Shown here: positions 1 to 11,414 of the stretch, piece by piece
Position numbering within the stretch: the first letter of the stretch is position 1
Layout: every line of letters starts with the position of its first letter
Assembly: GCA_001953115.1 (NCBI GenBank)
Contig: LSSL01004045.1
Coordinates: 1-20,136, forward strand
Direction: 5' to 3'
Length of the DNA stretch: 20,136 nt
Source of the DNA: Smittium mucronatum
Lineage: Eukaryota; Kickxellomycota; Harpellomycetes; Harpellales; Legeriomycetaceae
Position numbers and translations under genes: made by a program
Notes under the pieces: generated by a model
What the model was told of the DNA's origin: nothing
Seen by the model: only the letters and a program-made list of their open reading frames with translations
The model's database searches: none

Positions 1-155
1 TTATATTATATTATATTATATTATATTATATTATATTATATTATATTATATTATATTATATTATATTATATTATATTATATTATATTATATTATATTATA
101 TTATATTATATTATATTATATTATATTATATTATATTATATTATATTATATTATA
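1..155. repeat. (TTATA)n satellite, 31 perfect copies
   Basis: Thirty-one uninterrupted copies of the pentamer TTATA run from the first base to 155, where the next unit breaks into ATAGG. There is no substitution in any copy, so the array is either young or actively homogenised. It runs off the left edge, so its true length is unknown. A two-and-a-half-copy fragment of the same motif occurs at about 8449-8462. Confidence 0.98.
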
Positions 156-1671
156 ATAGGGAAATAATACTTTTGGAAAGCCTCTGTTTATATCCATTAT
201 ACTTAAGAATTTTTAATTTATAAGTAAGGTTTTTGAAAAAAAAAATTGTCGTAATTTTCTTTTTTTATTAAGAATATTTATATCTTTTTAGTAATAAATT
301 TTATACGATTTTTTTTTGTATTAACAGTCATTTCTTGAGATTATCTTTTCAACAAGGCTAATATTCATTATTTCTTTGGTAAAAAACCCACCAAAAACAG
401 TTATAATTTTTTTCTATATTTCTTATTTGGTATTGAAATTTTTACTACATCGGTTTGTAACTAAAAAAAATCAAGCATTTATTTTTACTAGTTGAAACAT
501 TGATTCAAATTTATAATAGGCTATCCGTCAGTTTATTCAATTTAAATGATATAAGATAAAGATATCTATTTTGTATATCAGATTTTTGCATAATATTCAT
601 TATTTTTTGCTACTTTTTCATATAATAATTCTCATAATAAATTATCAGAATGATTCCAACTTATATCTTGATATCCTTATATATTTCCCTTATTTTTAAA
701 GTGATTAATACTTTTTAAAATATCAACTTTCTCAAAAATTTAAAAAAATAATAATACCCCCTCTTTCAACTTTGAAACTGAAATTTTCATGGGGTAATTT
801 ATATATTTTTGTTTTATATCACAAAAATAGTTTTTAAAAAAATAATTTTAAAAATAATTAATAATAAAAATAAAAATTTACGTATTGAAAATTTTAATAA
901 ACATCTCAAATCCAAAAAAAATTTCATCTAATATCCAATATTATGTACAATAAACTTAGAACATAGAAAAAAATTTATACCCCGCATAATTTAAACATCA
1001 ACAGAAATACTTGGTACAAAAAGTAAAATACATCTTGAAATTTTATTTATAACAAATAAAGCTATAAAAATAAACTAAAAATTATATATATTTTGACAAA
1101 TAAAAAAAAAATTTTAAATAATTGCATTTTTTTAACATACAATTTTTTTTTCTGTTTATTAAAGGCCCGTATTAAAAGTTTATTTCCCTAAAAATCTACA
1201 CAAAATTATAAAACAATTTTTAAATTTTTTTTTTCTTTAAAATCCAAAAAAATTTAAATATTAAACTTGAAATAATTTAATCGATATTATTTTTTGTATC
1301 TCCTGAAAATAAAAATCAATTATTTTATTTATCTTTATCCCCAAATATCATTAGATCATTTTAATTCTTTATTAAAAATTATCATTTCTAAAAAAAAATA
1401 TTTTGTAATTCTAGAGGTTCAAATTTCCAATAAAACTATGCAATTTTTATAGATTATATATTTTAAGCGATAATTTTTTAAAAAAAACAGTAAATGAAAT
1501 GTATTCTAATGTCTTAATTTTTAACAACATTTATGCAACTAATTTATTTTCTTTCTAACTCAAAGAAATATTAAATTTTACTGAAATTCATAGAGAAATC
1601 TTCAATTTTTTTTACTTTTTGATCTTATATTTTATCATAAAAATTATAAAAAAAATTCATTGATATTATAT
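156..1671. other. AT-rich intergenic sequence, no gene seen
   Basis: This stretch is dominated by A and T homopolymer runs. I found no reading frame of useful length on either strand, no tRNA-like cloverleaf and no terminal-repeat structure. A short C-run (757-763 area) and a GGGG at about 791-794 are the only local GC patches. Confidence 0.7.
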
Positions 1672-2233
1672 AAATGATACTGTCGGAAGCGGAATTCCTA
1701 TACCAGTTAGACTGGTACAAGTTTTCGCTTCTAAATTGTTGTTGTGTAGCCAAAAGTGGGGCAACGCCAAATATACTATCGCTAGTACATGCTTCGCCCC
1801 CACCCAGCAGAGACTTTAGGTCAGTTATCACTCCCTTAATCCGCCTATCCACACTTAGCCCATTGCTCCCTGTACTGACAACACCAATTGTTTGTACAGC
1901 CCCCTCAGTAGGAATAATAGGCGAGAACCTTACCGGGGGGTTGGGATCAGAACTTAGCGAAAGTTCCAGTAGAGAAGATACAAGCTCTTCCATAACCGGT
2001 TCTCCAGCCAAATTTACTGATGGGTCTAAGTTTTCAATTATTTCGAGGGCTGAAATAAATATAGAAGCCTAAACTTCACTATCTCTATCTTCCGCTACCT
2101 CTCGCCAAGCGTCAACCTCCGGGGCAAACCAATAAGAGTAACCACCAGACTCGAACAACTCATGATCGCGTTTTATCATGCCAATAGCACTATTTAAGTT
2201 AATGCCACTACTAACAATTAAACGGGCTAACAG
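1625..2233 (-). pseudogene. Unidentified reading frame with one in-frame TAG inside the 1.7-2.3 kb insertion
   Basis: Reading the minus strand from the codon after a TAA at 2236-2234, the frame stays open for about 200 codons to 1628, apart from a single TAG at 2071-2069. The 128-codon part downstream of that TAG has no ATG at its head (the first in-frame non-ATG start would be TTG at 2011-2009). Several stops would be expected by chance at this composition, so real coding ancestry is plausible. The encoded segment before the TAG is aromatic and acidic (GGYSYWFAPEVDAWREVAED). After it comes a Ser/Leu/Pro-rich stretch and then a Gly-rich one (LKSLLGGGEACTS). The last dozen codons, below about 1680, fall in AT desert and are probably read-on past the insertion edge. 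I recognise no family; a gag-like or capsid-like fragment is possible but unproven. A 132-codon plus-strand frame overlaps most of it. Confidence 0.4.
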
Positions 2234-2286
2234 TTAATGACCCTAGCCCACGAAAGGAAATACTAATTACCACTGACTACCAACAA
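1680..2286. mobile_element. ~607-bp insertion: solo LTR-like or non-autonomous DNA transposon
   Basis: The base composition switches abruptly from AT desert to roughly balanced sequence at 1680 and back at 2286. The island starts TGTCGG (1681) and ends CCAACA (2285), matching the TG...CA inverted ends of Copia-type LTRs. It is bracketed by an exact 8-bp direct repeat, AAATGATA, at 1672-1679 and 2287-2294, one base outside the TG/CA ends. A 4-6 bp duplication directly adjacent would be usual for an LTR; 8 bp is typical of hAT or Merlin/ISXO2 transposons. Near the left end lie the palindrome GGAATTCC (1691-1698) and a perfect 7-bp inverted repeat, TACCAGT/ACTGGTA (1701-1717). No primer-binding site or partner LTR is visible. 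The insertion is well supported; its class is not. Confidence 0.5.
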
Positions 2287-2299
2287 AAATGATATAAAA

Positions 2300-2480
2300 T
2301 TTATTATATTTAAAAAGGATCAACAAAACTAATATATACTAGACTACGAGTATAATTAAAATGATTACTACCAGTCTGTAAGCGTGCTGACTTCAGACTA
2401 GCAAAAGGGAGTAACTTAACCTAGGAGCTCAACCGTCCTACCACTTTAATACTAAATAAGACTACCACTATCTTTATTTT
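2300..2480. other. Second moderately GC-rich patch beside the insertion
   Basis: From about 2336 to 2465 the sequence is less AT-rich than its surroundings and contains small inverted repeats: AGTCTG/CAGACT around 2376-2398 and TAGGA/TCCTA around 2422-2440. The geometry does not fold into a tRNA: the apparent T-arm loop would be 9 nt and no acceptor stem pairs. A 12-mer here (2421-2432) recurs in inverted orientation at 20016-20027 in the right-hand GC island. It is probably the remains of another mobile element; no product can be assigned. Confidence 0.3.
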
Positions 2481-3039
2481 CAATTAAGGTTTTTAATAAT
2501 GAAGGGAGAATTAAAAGATCAGTAAAAAATAAATGCTTTTAAAAGGGAAGATACCAGAGTTAATAACTAATTTTCAAGTTTATAGCTTTGGATAGTTATC
2601 GGTATTTCAAATTATTAAAAAGAAGCATATTAGATTTTTAAGCTTTAATAACGTGTTACTGTTATATTTTGAGCTTATCTATTCTTCTAATTTTTTTTTG
2701 GAATGCAAAAATGTATGTGATAATTTCTGATAAGACATTCCTAGAGAAAAAATAATAAATTCACTCATATTTCTTTTATATACAGATTGACAGATTTAGA
2801 GTATCTTTTTTTTGTTTTAGTATACAAATCAATATTATATCTCTTTCTATTGATTAAAGATCCATAGCTTTATTCCATTTTTTTATTATTATAATTCTAT
2901 CAAAGATTTATTTGGGATTGCTCTTGGGGTTTTTAGTGGATTGTTTTCACTTTAATTTATCCATTAGGATTTTTTTATATTTCATCTCAAAATACAAATT
3001 TAATATATGTGATAATTAAACCTGATTAAAAACGAAAGC

Positions 3040-3098
3040 TTTTTTTTTGTTTTCTTCCTTCCCTTTTCTTTCTTTGTCTTCTCCGATTTCATTCTTTT
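3040..3098 (+). other. Pyrimidine-rich tract
   Basis: A run of about 59 bases on the plus strand is almost purely C and T (TTCTTCCTTCCCTTTTCTTT is its core), broken by only a few purines. In fungi such tracts often lie in core promoters just upstream of transcription starts, but no reading frame follows here. It may be a promoter relic or simple low-complexity sequence. Confidence 0.4.
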
Positions 3099-4655
3099 GA
3101 TATTGCTTATAAAAAATAACTCTTTGTATTAGACCGTATATTTCACCCTAAGAAATATACATATTAAGGTACAAACTGCTCTCCAAATAGTTTCGTCTGT
3201 AATACTATGTGAATTTATAAAAAAATTTAATATTTTAAAAATGATTAAAAAAACCAAAAATAATATTTTACTAAACTAAAAGCGAATACAATTTTTCCCG
3301 ATACCAAATGAAAATAAAAATAAAAATTTTAAAGCCAAGAGCAAGTAAAAGTTAAAAAAAAATCATTTATTGAAAATTTTTATAGGTTTAATCGTTTTAC
3401 ATATTTTCGAAACTTTATATTAATAAATATTTAAGGTTTGATATTATATGAATTTATAGTAAAAAATCCTTGTTTGATTACTGTAATTGATTTTAAAAAC
3501 ATTTGCATATATTTATTTGGTTAATTCTGATTCAAAATATCCTTATAAAATATATAACTGAATTAAAAATATTTTAGACTAGATATTTTATGGAATTCAC
3601 AAAACTATATTTTCATGCTTTTGATATAACATTGAAAATCTAAGGCTAAAATGTGAAACTGAAACTAATTATACTCATTTTTTTTCTTAATTTTTTTAAC
3701 TTTTAGAGTTTTTCTTGTTTTCAATACTAATAGCGATAATTTTACTGGTATCTCGGAATTTCTTTTGAATAAATATCATAAATATAACATAGGCTTTTTT
3801 GAATATATTACTATATTTTGTTCCAAAAAAACCCACATATTTTTACAGATCTCTATTTATAAGATTTCTTGAATTCTAATAATTATTTTAAAGCTTGATT
3901 AATAGTAATAAATTGTAATTTTATCAATTTTAAATACTTAATAATTGGTTAATTATAAATATAAACTTCATTTTTGGGAGAAATATTCTTTATTAGTATT
4001 ATTAAAATTTATTCTATTTGATTATAATAAATATATTTGAGATTTTTATTTAAATAATAATAAATAAATAGATGCATTTTTTTTCTAAAAACATTTTGGA
4101 AAAATAATAATTTGAGAAAATAAAAAAAAACAGATTTTTAAATTAAATTAAAATAATAAATGAATGAAAGAACGAAAGAATGAAAATTGTAAAACTAAAA
4201 AAAAAAAAATTAATTCAAATCTCGGTGGTTTGATTGAATTTTTTATGTCTAAAAATGATTAAATTTTGAATTATTTTATTTCTGTTATCATAACTAATTT
4301 TAGTTAAAAAATTATTTTTTTATGTAGAGTTAATTCTTTTGACATTCAATAGGGCAAGGACTTATGAAAAAAATATGTTAATAACGTCATAAATTCTTTA
4401 TTTTCCCCATTTTTTATAATTATTATTAAGAATATTGTTATTAAAAAATAGCCATATTAATTTTAAAAAATCAAAAGTATATAATTTTTTAAAAAAAATA
4501 CTCAAAAGACTTTCCGGACTTCTTTGAAAATTATTTTTAGATACTAAAAACTCCGAAAATTACTTATTCTTTTGGTATCATAAATAATATTCGACAACCC
4601 TTGAATAATTCATAAATAATTTTGGTTGAAAATAGGTAATTATGTTTTATGTTTT

Positions 4656-4676
4656 ATTTTTTATTTTTTATTTTTT
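4656..4676. repeat. (ATTTTTT)3 microsatellite
   Basis: Three perfect ATTTTTT heptamers follow two related ATGTTTT-type units immediately upstream (4641-4655). This is a short slippage-type repeat in AT desert with no visible functional association. Confidence 0.8.
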
Positions 4677-5312
4677 AATCTTTTGTTAACATATTAAAGG
4701 ATATAGACTATTTATAATTTTTTGATTATGTTTGAAAATTATTTTGAGTTTCCGATTTATCTTCTAATAATATTGAATTTCAATTTTATAGTATATTTAG
4801 AAGTACAAATTCAAATTTCTTATAAAAGACTTCTATAAAGTTTCAGTCAAGGACACATGTTCTCATTTTACTTTATTAAACTTTTATTCATCTTCGTTAA
4901 TCTCAAAATATTTAAATTCTACCAATCCATTATTATTATATGATAGTATATTTCAAAATCTGCTATGGGAAAAAAACTTTTAAATCATAATTTATTCATT
5001 GTTTTAAATTTATATACCATTATTATTTACTCTTTGTAACATACTATTTCTCAATGTATTTTTTTTTAAATTGTTTTTTACAAAAATTTTAGTTATAATC
5101 TGTTTTTTTGAAAAAATTTATCTCTATGGTTTTTTTTTAGGGATCTAAATAGATATTTGTACTTTTTTTGTATAAGTCATTTACATTTTGCTTTTTTTTA
5201 GAAAATAAAAATTATAAAATTAAATATAAAATTTCCTTTACAACTACCAATATCAAATCAGTATATCTCAATATAATAGATATTTTTGAGTGATTCCAAA
5301 CTAAAATAAATA

Positions 5313-5354
5313 TCATTAATCATTAATCATTAATCATTAATCATTAATCATTAA
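5313..5354. repeat. (TCATTAA)6 tandem heptamer
   Basis: Six perfect tandem copies of TCATTAA, with no divergence between them, sit in otherwise irregular AT-rich sequence. The period of 7 distinguishes the array from homopolymer slippage. No gene lies nearby. Confidence 0.95.
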
Positions 5355-8300
5355 ATATTTTTTATTTTTTATTTTATGCACCTTTTAAAATCATCAAATA
5401 GAAACGCGTCTATACGGTTGGCATAAATGATAAAACAAAAAAAATTCGTATGACGTAATTTCATATCATATAAAATACAAGATAAATTAATATATTTTAG
5501 ACTAAAATTTGAATTTTCGATAAAAAATCACTTGATTCTTCATGATAAAAATAAAATTTTAATTGATTTATATAAAAAAACATAAATTTAAAATATTTAT
5601 GCAGTAAAAACGATTCCAATACTAACGGGCGCTAATCCAAATTGTTTTCACACCTCTAATTTATAAGCTAATAAAAAAAAAATACTTATTTAAATTATTA
5701 TGAAAGAATTATTTAGCTCTGGAACAGGAAATTTTATTTCAAAGATATTTAAAGTTTTATACAAACTCTTTAAATCAAATTTTTATTTGTATATTTTTTC
5801 TTGCAAGAGGGTTTTCAAAGAAAAAATTCTAAGAATATAAAAATAGATTTACATATAAAATAAAATTGAGTTATTTTTCTCCTTTTTTCAAGCTTATTTT
5901 ACATATTTCAATATATTTATTTCAATAGATTTCTGATTTTTAGTTTGAATATATTTATATCTAGTAAGATATATGAGATTTTTTTGCATATTGTTAGTTA
6001 TGTACATTTTAAAGCATAAATTTCTAAAATTAATGTAAAATTCTCATAAATTTTCATATGAAAAAAAATTCATTAGGAACCAAAATTTTAAAATTTAACT
6101 TGAAGCTAATCTAAAAAAATTGTAAAAAATTAATAAATTAAATATAAGTGGGAAAAATTACCATATAGCAAGATATAACTCTTGAAATATACCAATTATT
6201 TGATATAATTATTTAATAAAAATAAGACAGACTATGTATTTTAAATTGAATATAAAATCATCCGATATAATTAAATGATTTTTTTTTATACATATTAATT
6301 TTTCAAGCGCTTTTAAAATCTTTTAGTTATTATATTTTTAAAGAATTACTGCTAGAGAATTAAAAAAAAAAGTGGAAAAATCTTAATTAAAAAAATCATT
6401 ATCCAAAAAAATAAAACTTTCGAATTAATGTAAAATATATAATATTTTATCATATTAATTTTTTCTTCTACTAGTTAATTTTTTATTCAAAAAAATGATA
6501 AAAAATAAAATAAGTAACCATGAAAAAATATTTATTGTATAATTTAAAAAAAAGTTATCAAAAAAAAGTCTTTTTGTATATATTTAAAAAAAGAATTAAA
6601 CAATGAAGGTGTATTTTTAATTCATTTTAAAAAAATTATTATGTTTCAACATTTAAATTTTTTTTTTTGGGTTTTTAACCATTATAATTAATAACAAAAA
6701 ATACTAAAATATGCAGAATAACTATTTTAAAGTTTTGATTTTAGAATTTTGATTAATTTTATACATAAAAAAATACTAAATAGATACCGTGTTGAATTAA
6801 ATATTATTTATAATCTAAAAAATAGTCATGGTTGTATTTGTAATTTTTTTATGTAAATTCAAAGTATTCTGAGTAAAAAAATGGCTTTCCCTTTTTAAAA
6901 TAATAAAAATTTTAGTTAAATTAAAATATCAAGCGGAAATTTTTTTTAGATTTATTTTAATCGAAAAATCTCAAAATTCAAATAAAGATATTTATATTAA
7001 AAAAATTTGAGCTTTATTTGAAACAAGAGATTTAGATTTATTTATATCGTTTTTATTAGACATAATTTTTTCTATTTTCATTAATATGGAATTTTTTTTA
7101 TTGTAAATTCAAACTGGTTCATACGCTCCAAATCTATTATTCCATTGCTACCAAACCAAAACTTTCCATATTTAATCGAAAAAAAATACCTTTTTAGTTT
7201 TGATACTTTTACAAAAAAATTTGTTTGAAAAACTAAAGCACAAAATTAAGTAATATCGCTAGATAAAATTATTAAGAAAGTAAAATTTGTAAAGAACTGA
7301 AATTTAAATTTTTGTAGTATAAATTTTCCTTATTTAATAAATGCAATATAATTATAATGCAATAAATCGGATTTTTTTTTCATTATCAACCCCATCTTAA
7401 AATTAAATTATCTATAAGCACTAACTATCTATTTACTTTAGTTTATTAATTATAGCAAAAAATTTATCACAAATCTATTTTCATTTAATTTAACCTCATT
7501 GGGTATAATTTATAGGCCTCTGGGTCTGATCAAAAAAAATTGATAAATATGATATTTTTAATTATAATTTCAAAAAAAAATTGAATTCGGACCATCAATT
7601 CTATTCATTAAATTTTATTCTTATAAGCTTTAAATAATTTTTTTAGAGACCTATCAAAATTTTGGTCTAATTAAAATTTCAAAACTTCATTTTTGCCAAT
7701 TACTTTATATTTAAGAATATAGATTTATGTTATAAACTTTAACATAATTTTAAAAATTTCTATTTTTCGCATTATTATATTATTAATTTAAATTTATTTG
7801 AAATTATCCCATAATTTTTTTCGAAAATTGGTTAATACTAAGTATAAAAAAATTCATTTTGGAAAAAAAAATGGTAAATATTATCGAAAACTGCAAAATA
7901 AAATAAAATGTAGAACAACATAAAATTTAACACTAGAAAAAAAAGTAATAATAAATTTAATTTAATCCAATAAATTTGTGATTTTTCGAGAAATATAGAC
8001 TATATATATATCAATCTTTTAAGCATCCGATAAACATTCTACATTATCTAATATTTTCATTTCAAAAAAATTAAAAATTAATTCGTTACTTATAGTAATC
8101 ATCAATGTATATATTTTTTTAGTCTCATTTAAAGATTAAAAATTATTATGATTATATTTTTTATATCCGAGTTCAAGTTAGATTTTAATTTTAATAGGTT
8201 AAGATTTATTATCATCATTTTTAAACAAAGGTATTTGGTTTTGCAAAAATATTTACTTTTCCCAAGAAAAACGGAATTTTTTTGCGATTTTCGCATGAAA

Positions 8301-8493
8301 AATATAGGACTGTGTCTTTCATAAGATAAATTACATATTTTCCAATAAAAATCATTATTTAAAATAATAAAATGAACCTTCTATAAATTTATAAATTGAA
8401 AATACTTCACAAACTTAGTCAAAAAGCCTAATTGATGCAGCTAGTGGGTATTATATTATATTACTTGAATAAATTCAGTTTCCTCTTGACACG

Positions 8494-8507
8494 CAGTCGG
8501 CGGACTG
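8494..8507. other. Small hairpin in an isolated GC-rich patch
   Basis: CAGTC-GGCG-GACTG is a perfect 5-bp stem with a 4-nt loop. An alternative outer pairing, TTCAGT (8474-8479) with ACTGAA (8504-8509), is also available. It lies in a brief less AT-rich patch (about 8425-8510) inside the desert, beside a two-copy remnant of the TTATA motif. It may be a fragment of a decayed mobile element. Confidence 0.35.
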
Positions 8508-11356
8508 AAAAGTAATTAATATGAGTTTAGGATATTATTCTTTCATACTTTCAATTATATTTTACTATTCTTCCCAATTTTTCACTAAAGTTTCAATCTA
8601 ATTAAATTGTTTAATTAAAGAAAGTGACATGGATAATAATTTAATTTTAGATATCAAAAAATATATTTATTATGAAATATATTTAATAAAACGGGCGAAA
8701 AAATACAATCAAAGCTTAATAATTATTAATTATGAGCTTTATAAGTAGAGCTTATTATTTTGTTATAGAATTTAGATAATTGATCTTGAATAAATAAAAA
8801 TCTTAAATTTTCATAAGGAAAATAGGAAAACTCATAAAAAAAACTATTAAATTTATGTTAAATATGTAAATAACATGATATAAATAGATCATTAATCACT
8901 AAAAATGATAAAATATAATATGTGTAAAATTTTCTAATTTTTTTATCTAATTTTTTTGATATAAAAAAAGACTTGAAAAAATATTAATAATTTGTTAATT
9001 TACTAAATTTTGAGTCATTTTTCATAAAAGTGTGGAAAATCTAGTTTCTCCCATATTTTAAATAATTAAAACATTATTTGATATTTTACACAAAATAAGG
9101 AATTTTTTTTCGATAAATCTGGTTTTCTAATAATTTTACAATTTTTTAAATAAATTTTATTCCATTTTTATAAGTTTTTAAAAATAAAATCAAAAAAATT
9201 TAATCAATATAATCTAAAATCAATTAAAAACTTACCTGGTTTTATATAAAAAATAATCGAAAAAGCTAATTAATGAGAGATTTTTTTAAAACTTTTATTG
9301 TTTTTATTTATTATACTATTATATAGGATTAATTTATTAAAACAATTTTCTATCCAATTTCTTATTTTATCATTTTGAATACTCATATTAAAAACTTTTT
9401 TTTATTCGTGTATTAAAACTTATTAAATTTAATTTTTTAAAAATATTCAGTATTTTTCAATTTAAAAATTCAGAAATCATACCAAATTTCATTCGCCTGA
9501 ACTTTATTTACAAATGAAATTTAATTTGCTTTATATTAAATTCAGTTTACAATTTTTTATGAATTTTATTTCACAATAATTTTAATCCACTTTAAAATTA
9601 AAATAAAAACGTCAAATATGATATTACTTTGCTTTAATTCGAAAATCTGGGAATATAAATATATGGTAATAAATCATTTCTATATTTCTTTAAAAGTGAA
9701 TAATCCTATAATTCAGGTCCTAATCCTCAATAAACTTATTCAAAAAAATCTTAAATGGTTAAAAGATATTTTTATCTTCAACCGATAAATAACGTATAAA
9801 AACTTTATTTGGAATTTTAGTTTCAAATTGAATTTTTTTTGTGATTTTTTATTTTTTTCTTTTTATTTTTAGTAATTTTTTAAGTTTAACATTTGAAATT
9901 ATTTATGTATATTTATTAAGATTTTTTTATTAGAAAATAGCCAAGAAAATATTTTTGTTTTTATTTATCTCCGTACTTTGCACTGACGAAAAATCTACCG
10001 TTTAAATCAAACATTAATTTTTATATTACTCTTTATTTAATCTATTTCAAAAATGATCTATATTATGGGGTTTTATTATAATTTTCCTATTTTATTAATT
10101 TTTATATAGTTGAAAGTTATTTTTGTATAGAAATATTTAATTGAAGTGGATAGCTATTTTTAGTGTCAAAGACGTTTAAAAATCATTAAAAATTGATTTT
10201 ACTCCCCACGTACGTGCTGTTTCGGTTTTCTTTTTTTTTTTTTAAATGGATGAAAAAATCGAAGATTCTAGAGAAAATATTTGAGAATTTTAAACTCTCA
10301 AAAAATATGATTAAATACTCAATTTCATTTTTTTAAAAATTGTGATGGTTTTTTATTGGTTCAAATTAAATCATTTATTTAATTCAATAATTTTAGAATT
10401 AAAGATTTAAAAAATTATTTATTTATTAAATTTCTAGAAATTCCCATCTTTTTTACAATAGAGTTTGGGGGTATGAAAAATAATTCTGTGATTATTTTTT
10501 ATATCAAAATCTCGCTAATATTATTTTATACTTTTCTTTAACTATTTTTAAAAATAAAACAATAAAAATATGAATTCACCACTCCCTCTTAATATTAATC
10601 AGTTATACTATCAAAAAATTTATACAATCAAGTTTGAAAATCCGAGAAATTGATTATTAAAATTTTGTAAATTGGAAATATAAATATGATGATCAACGTG
10701 ATTTATAATTTTAAAAGAAAAAAAGGTGAATGTATTTTGAGAAATCCTAAAATAAAAATAATCTTTAAAAAAGTTTGATTTTCAAAAGAAATATAATAAT
10801 AAAAAGAAGAAATGCACCTCAAACTAATTTCCACAAGATATATAACACTATTGTGAAGATACTTTAAATATGATTTTTTTTATAGAATTTCGATCCAAAT
10901 AAACACTTTTATTTGGAAATAAGGTAGAAAAAAAAGGGATGGGTTTTTGCTGACTAATCGAGTATCTCATGAACTGCTTGGGGAGGTGATATATAAAATC
11001 ATTAATCTATATAATGTAAAAATGATTTTTATAAATTAAATGAAAATTTTGGCATTCAATTGAAAAATTTAGACCGTTTATAACTCTCACAGCAGATTAT
11101 ATTTCTATTTTTTTTTAAAAAAAATTAAATCACAGATTTTATTTCTTGATTTTATAATTTAATCAAAATTTTTCAAATTAAAAATATCCGTGTATCATTC
11201 TCCCAATCATAAAACAGTGGTAAATTAAAAATGCGACATTATGTTTTTATGCATTAAAAGCATCTTTATTGAACAGAGATGCATTGTAGAATTGAAAGGG
11301 CAGTGATAAATTAAGTAAAATGAAATCAAATCAAATTTTGAGATGATATCATTATT

Positions 11357-11393
11357 TACATAATTAAAACTAACAAAACTAAATTTTTAGTTT
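11357..11393 (-). terminator. Candidate 3'-end processing region of the secreted-protein gene
   Basis: Just downstream of the TAG stop at 11415 on the minus strand lies a perfect 8-bp inverted repeat, AAACTAAA/TTTAGTTT (11376-11393), with a 2-nt loop. About 55 nt downstream of the stop is TATGTA (plus-strand TACATA at 11357-11362), the sequence of the yeast-type polyadenylation efficiency element. The positions suit a short 3'UTR, but in such AT-rich DNA each motif alone is weak. Confidence 0.35.
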
Positions 11394-11414
11394 TTTTCAT
11401 TTTAAGGAAAAAAA

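Larger units (their letters stand above)
2500..11340. other. 8.8-kb AT-rich gene desert
   Basis: Both strands are saturated with stop codons and homopolymer runs. I see no frame that looks coding beyond a weak plus-strand stretch at 2784-3026 that carries three stops. No RNA gene, transposon terminus or CRISPR-like array was found. The only local structures are a pyrimidine-rich run at 3040-3098, the short tandem repeats listed separately, a small palindrome-bearing patch at 8490-8510 (CAGTC/GACTG) and the 10-bp palindrome CACGTACGTG at 10207-10216. Confidence 0.65.

Noticed and set aside
1674..2072. 132-codon plus-strand frame overlapping the antisense frame
   Set aside because: It overlaps the opposite-strand frame, starts in AT desert outside the insertion boundary and is shorter than the roughly 200-codon minus frame. 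It is best read as a shadow, though the choice of strand is not certain.
2376..2440. tRNA-like arms
   Set aside because: The would-be T-loop has 9 nt, there is no A-box at the right distance and no 7-bp acceptor stem pairs.
2784..3026. Hydrophobic coding-like stretch on the plus strand (segments such as FYQRFIWDCSWGF)
   Set aside because: Three stops in about 80 codons is not clearly fewer than chance, and Phe/Leu/Ile richness is expected from T-rich DNA.
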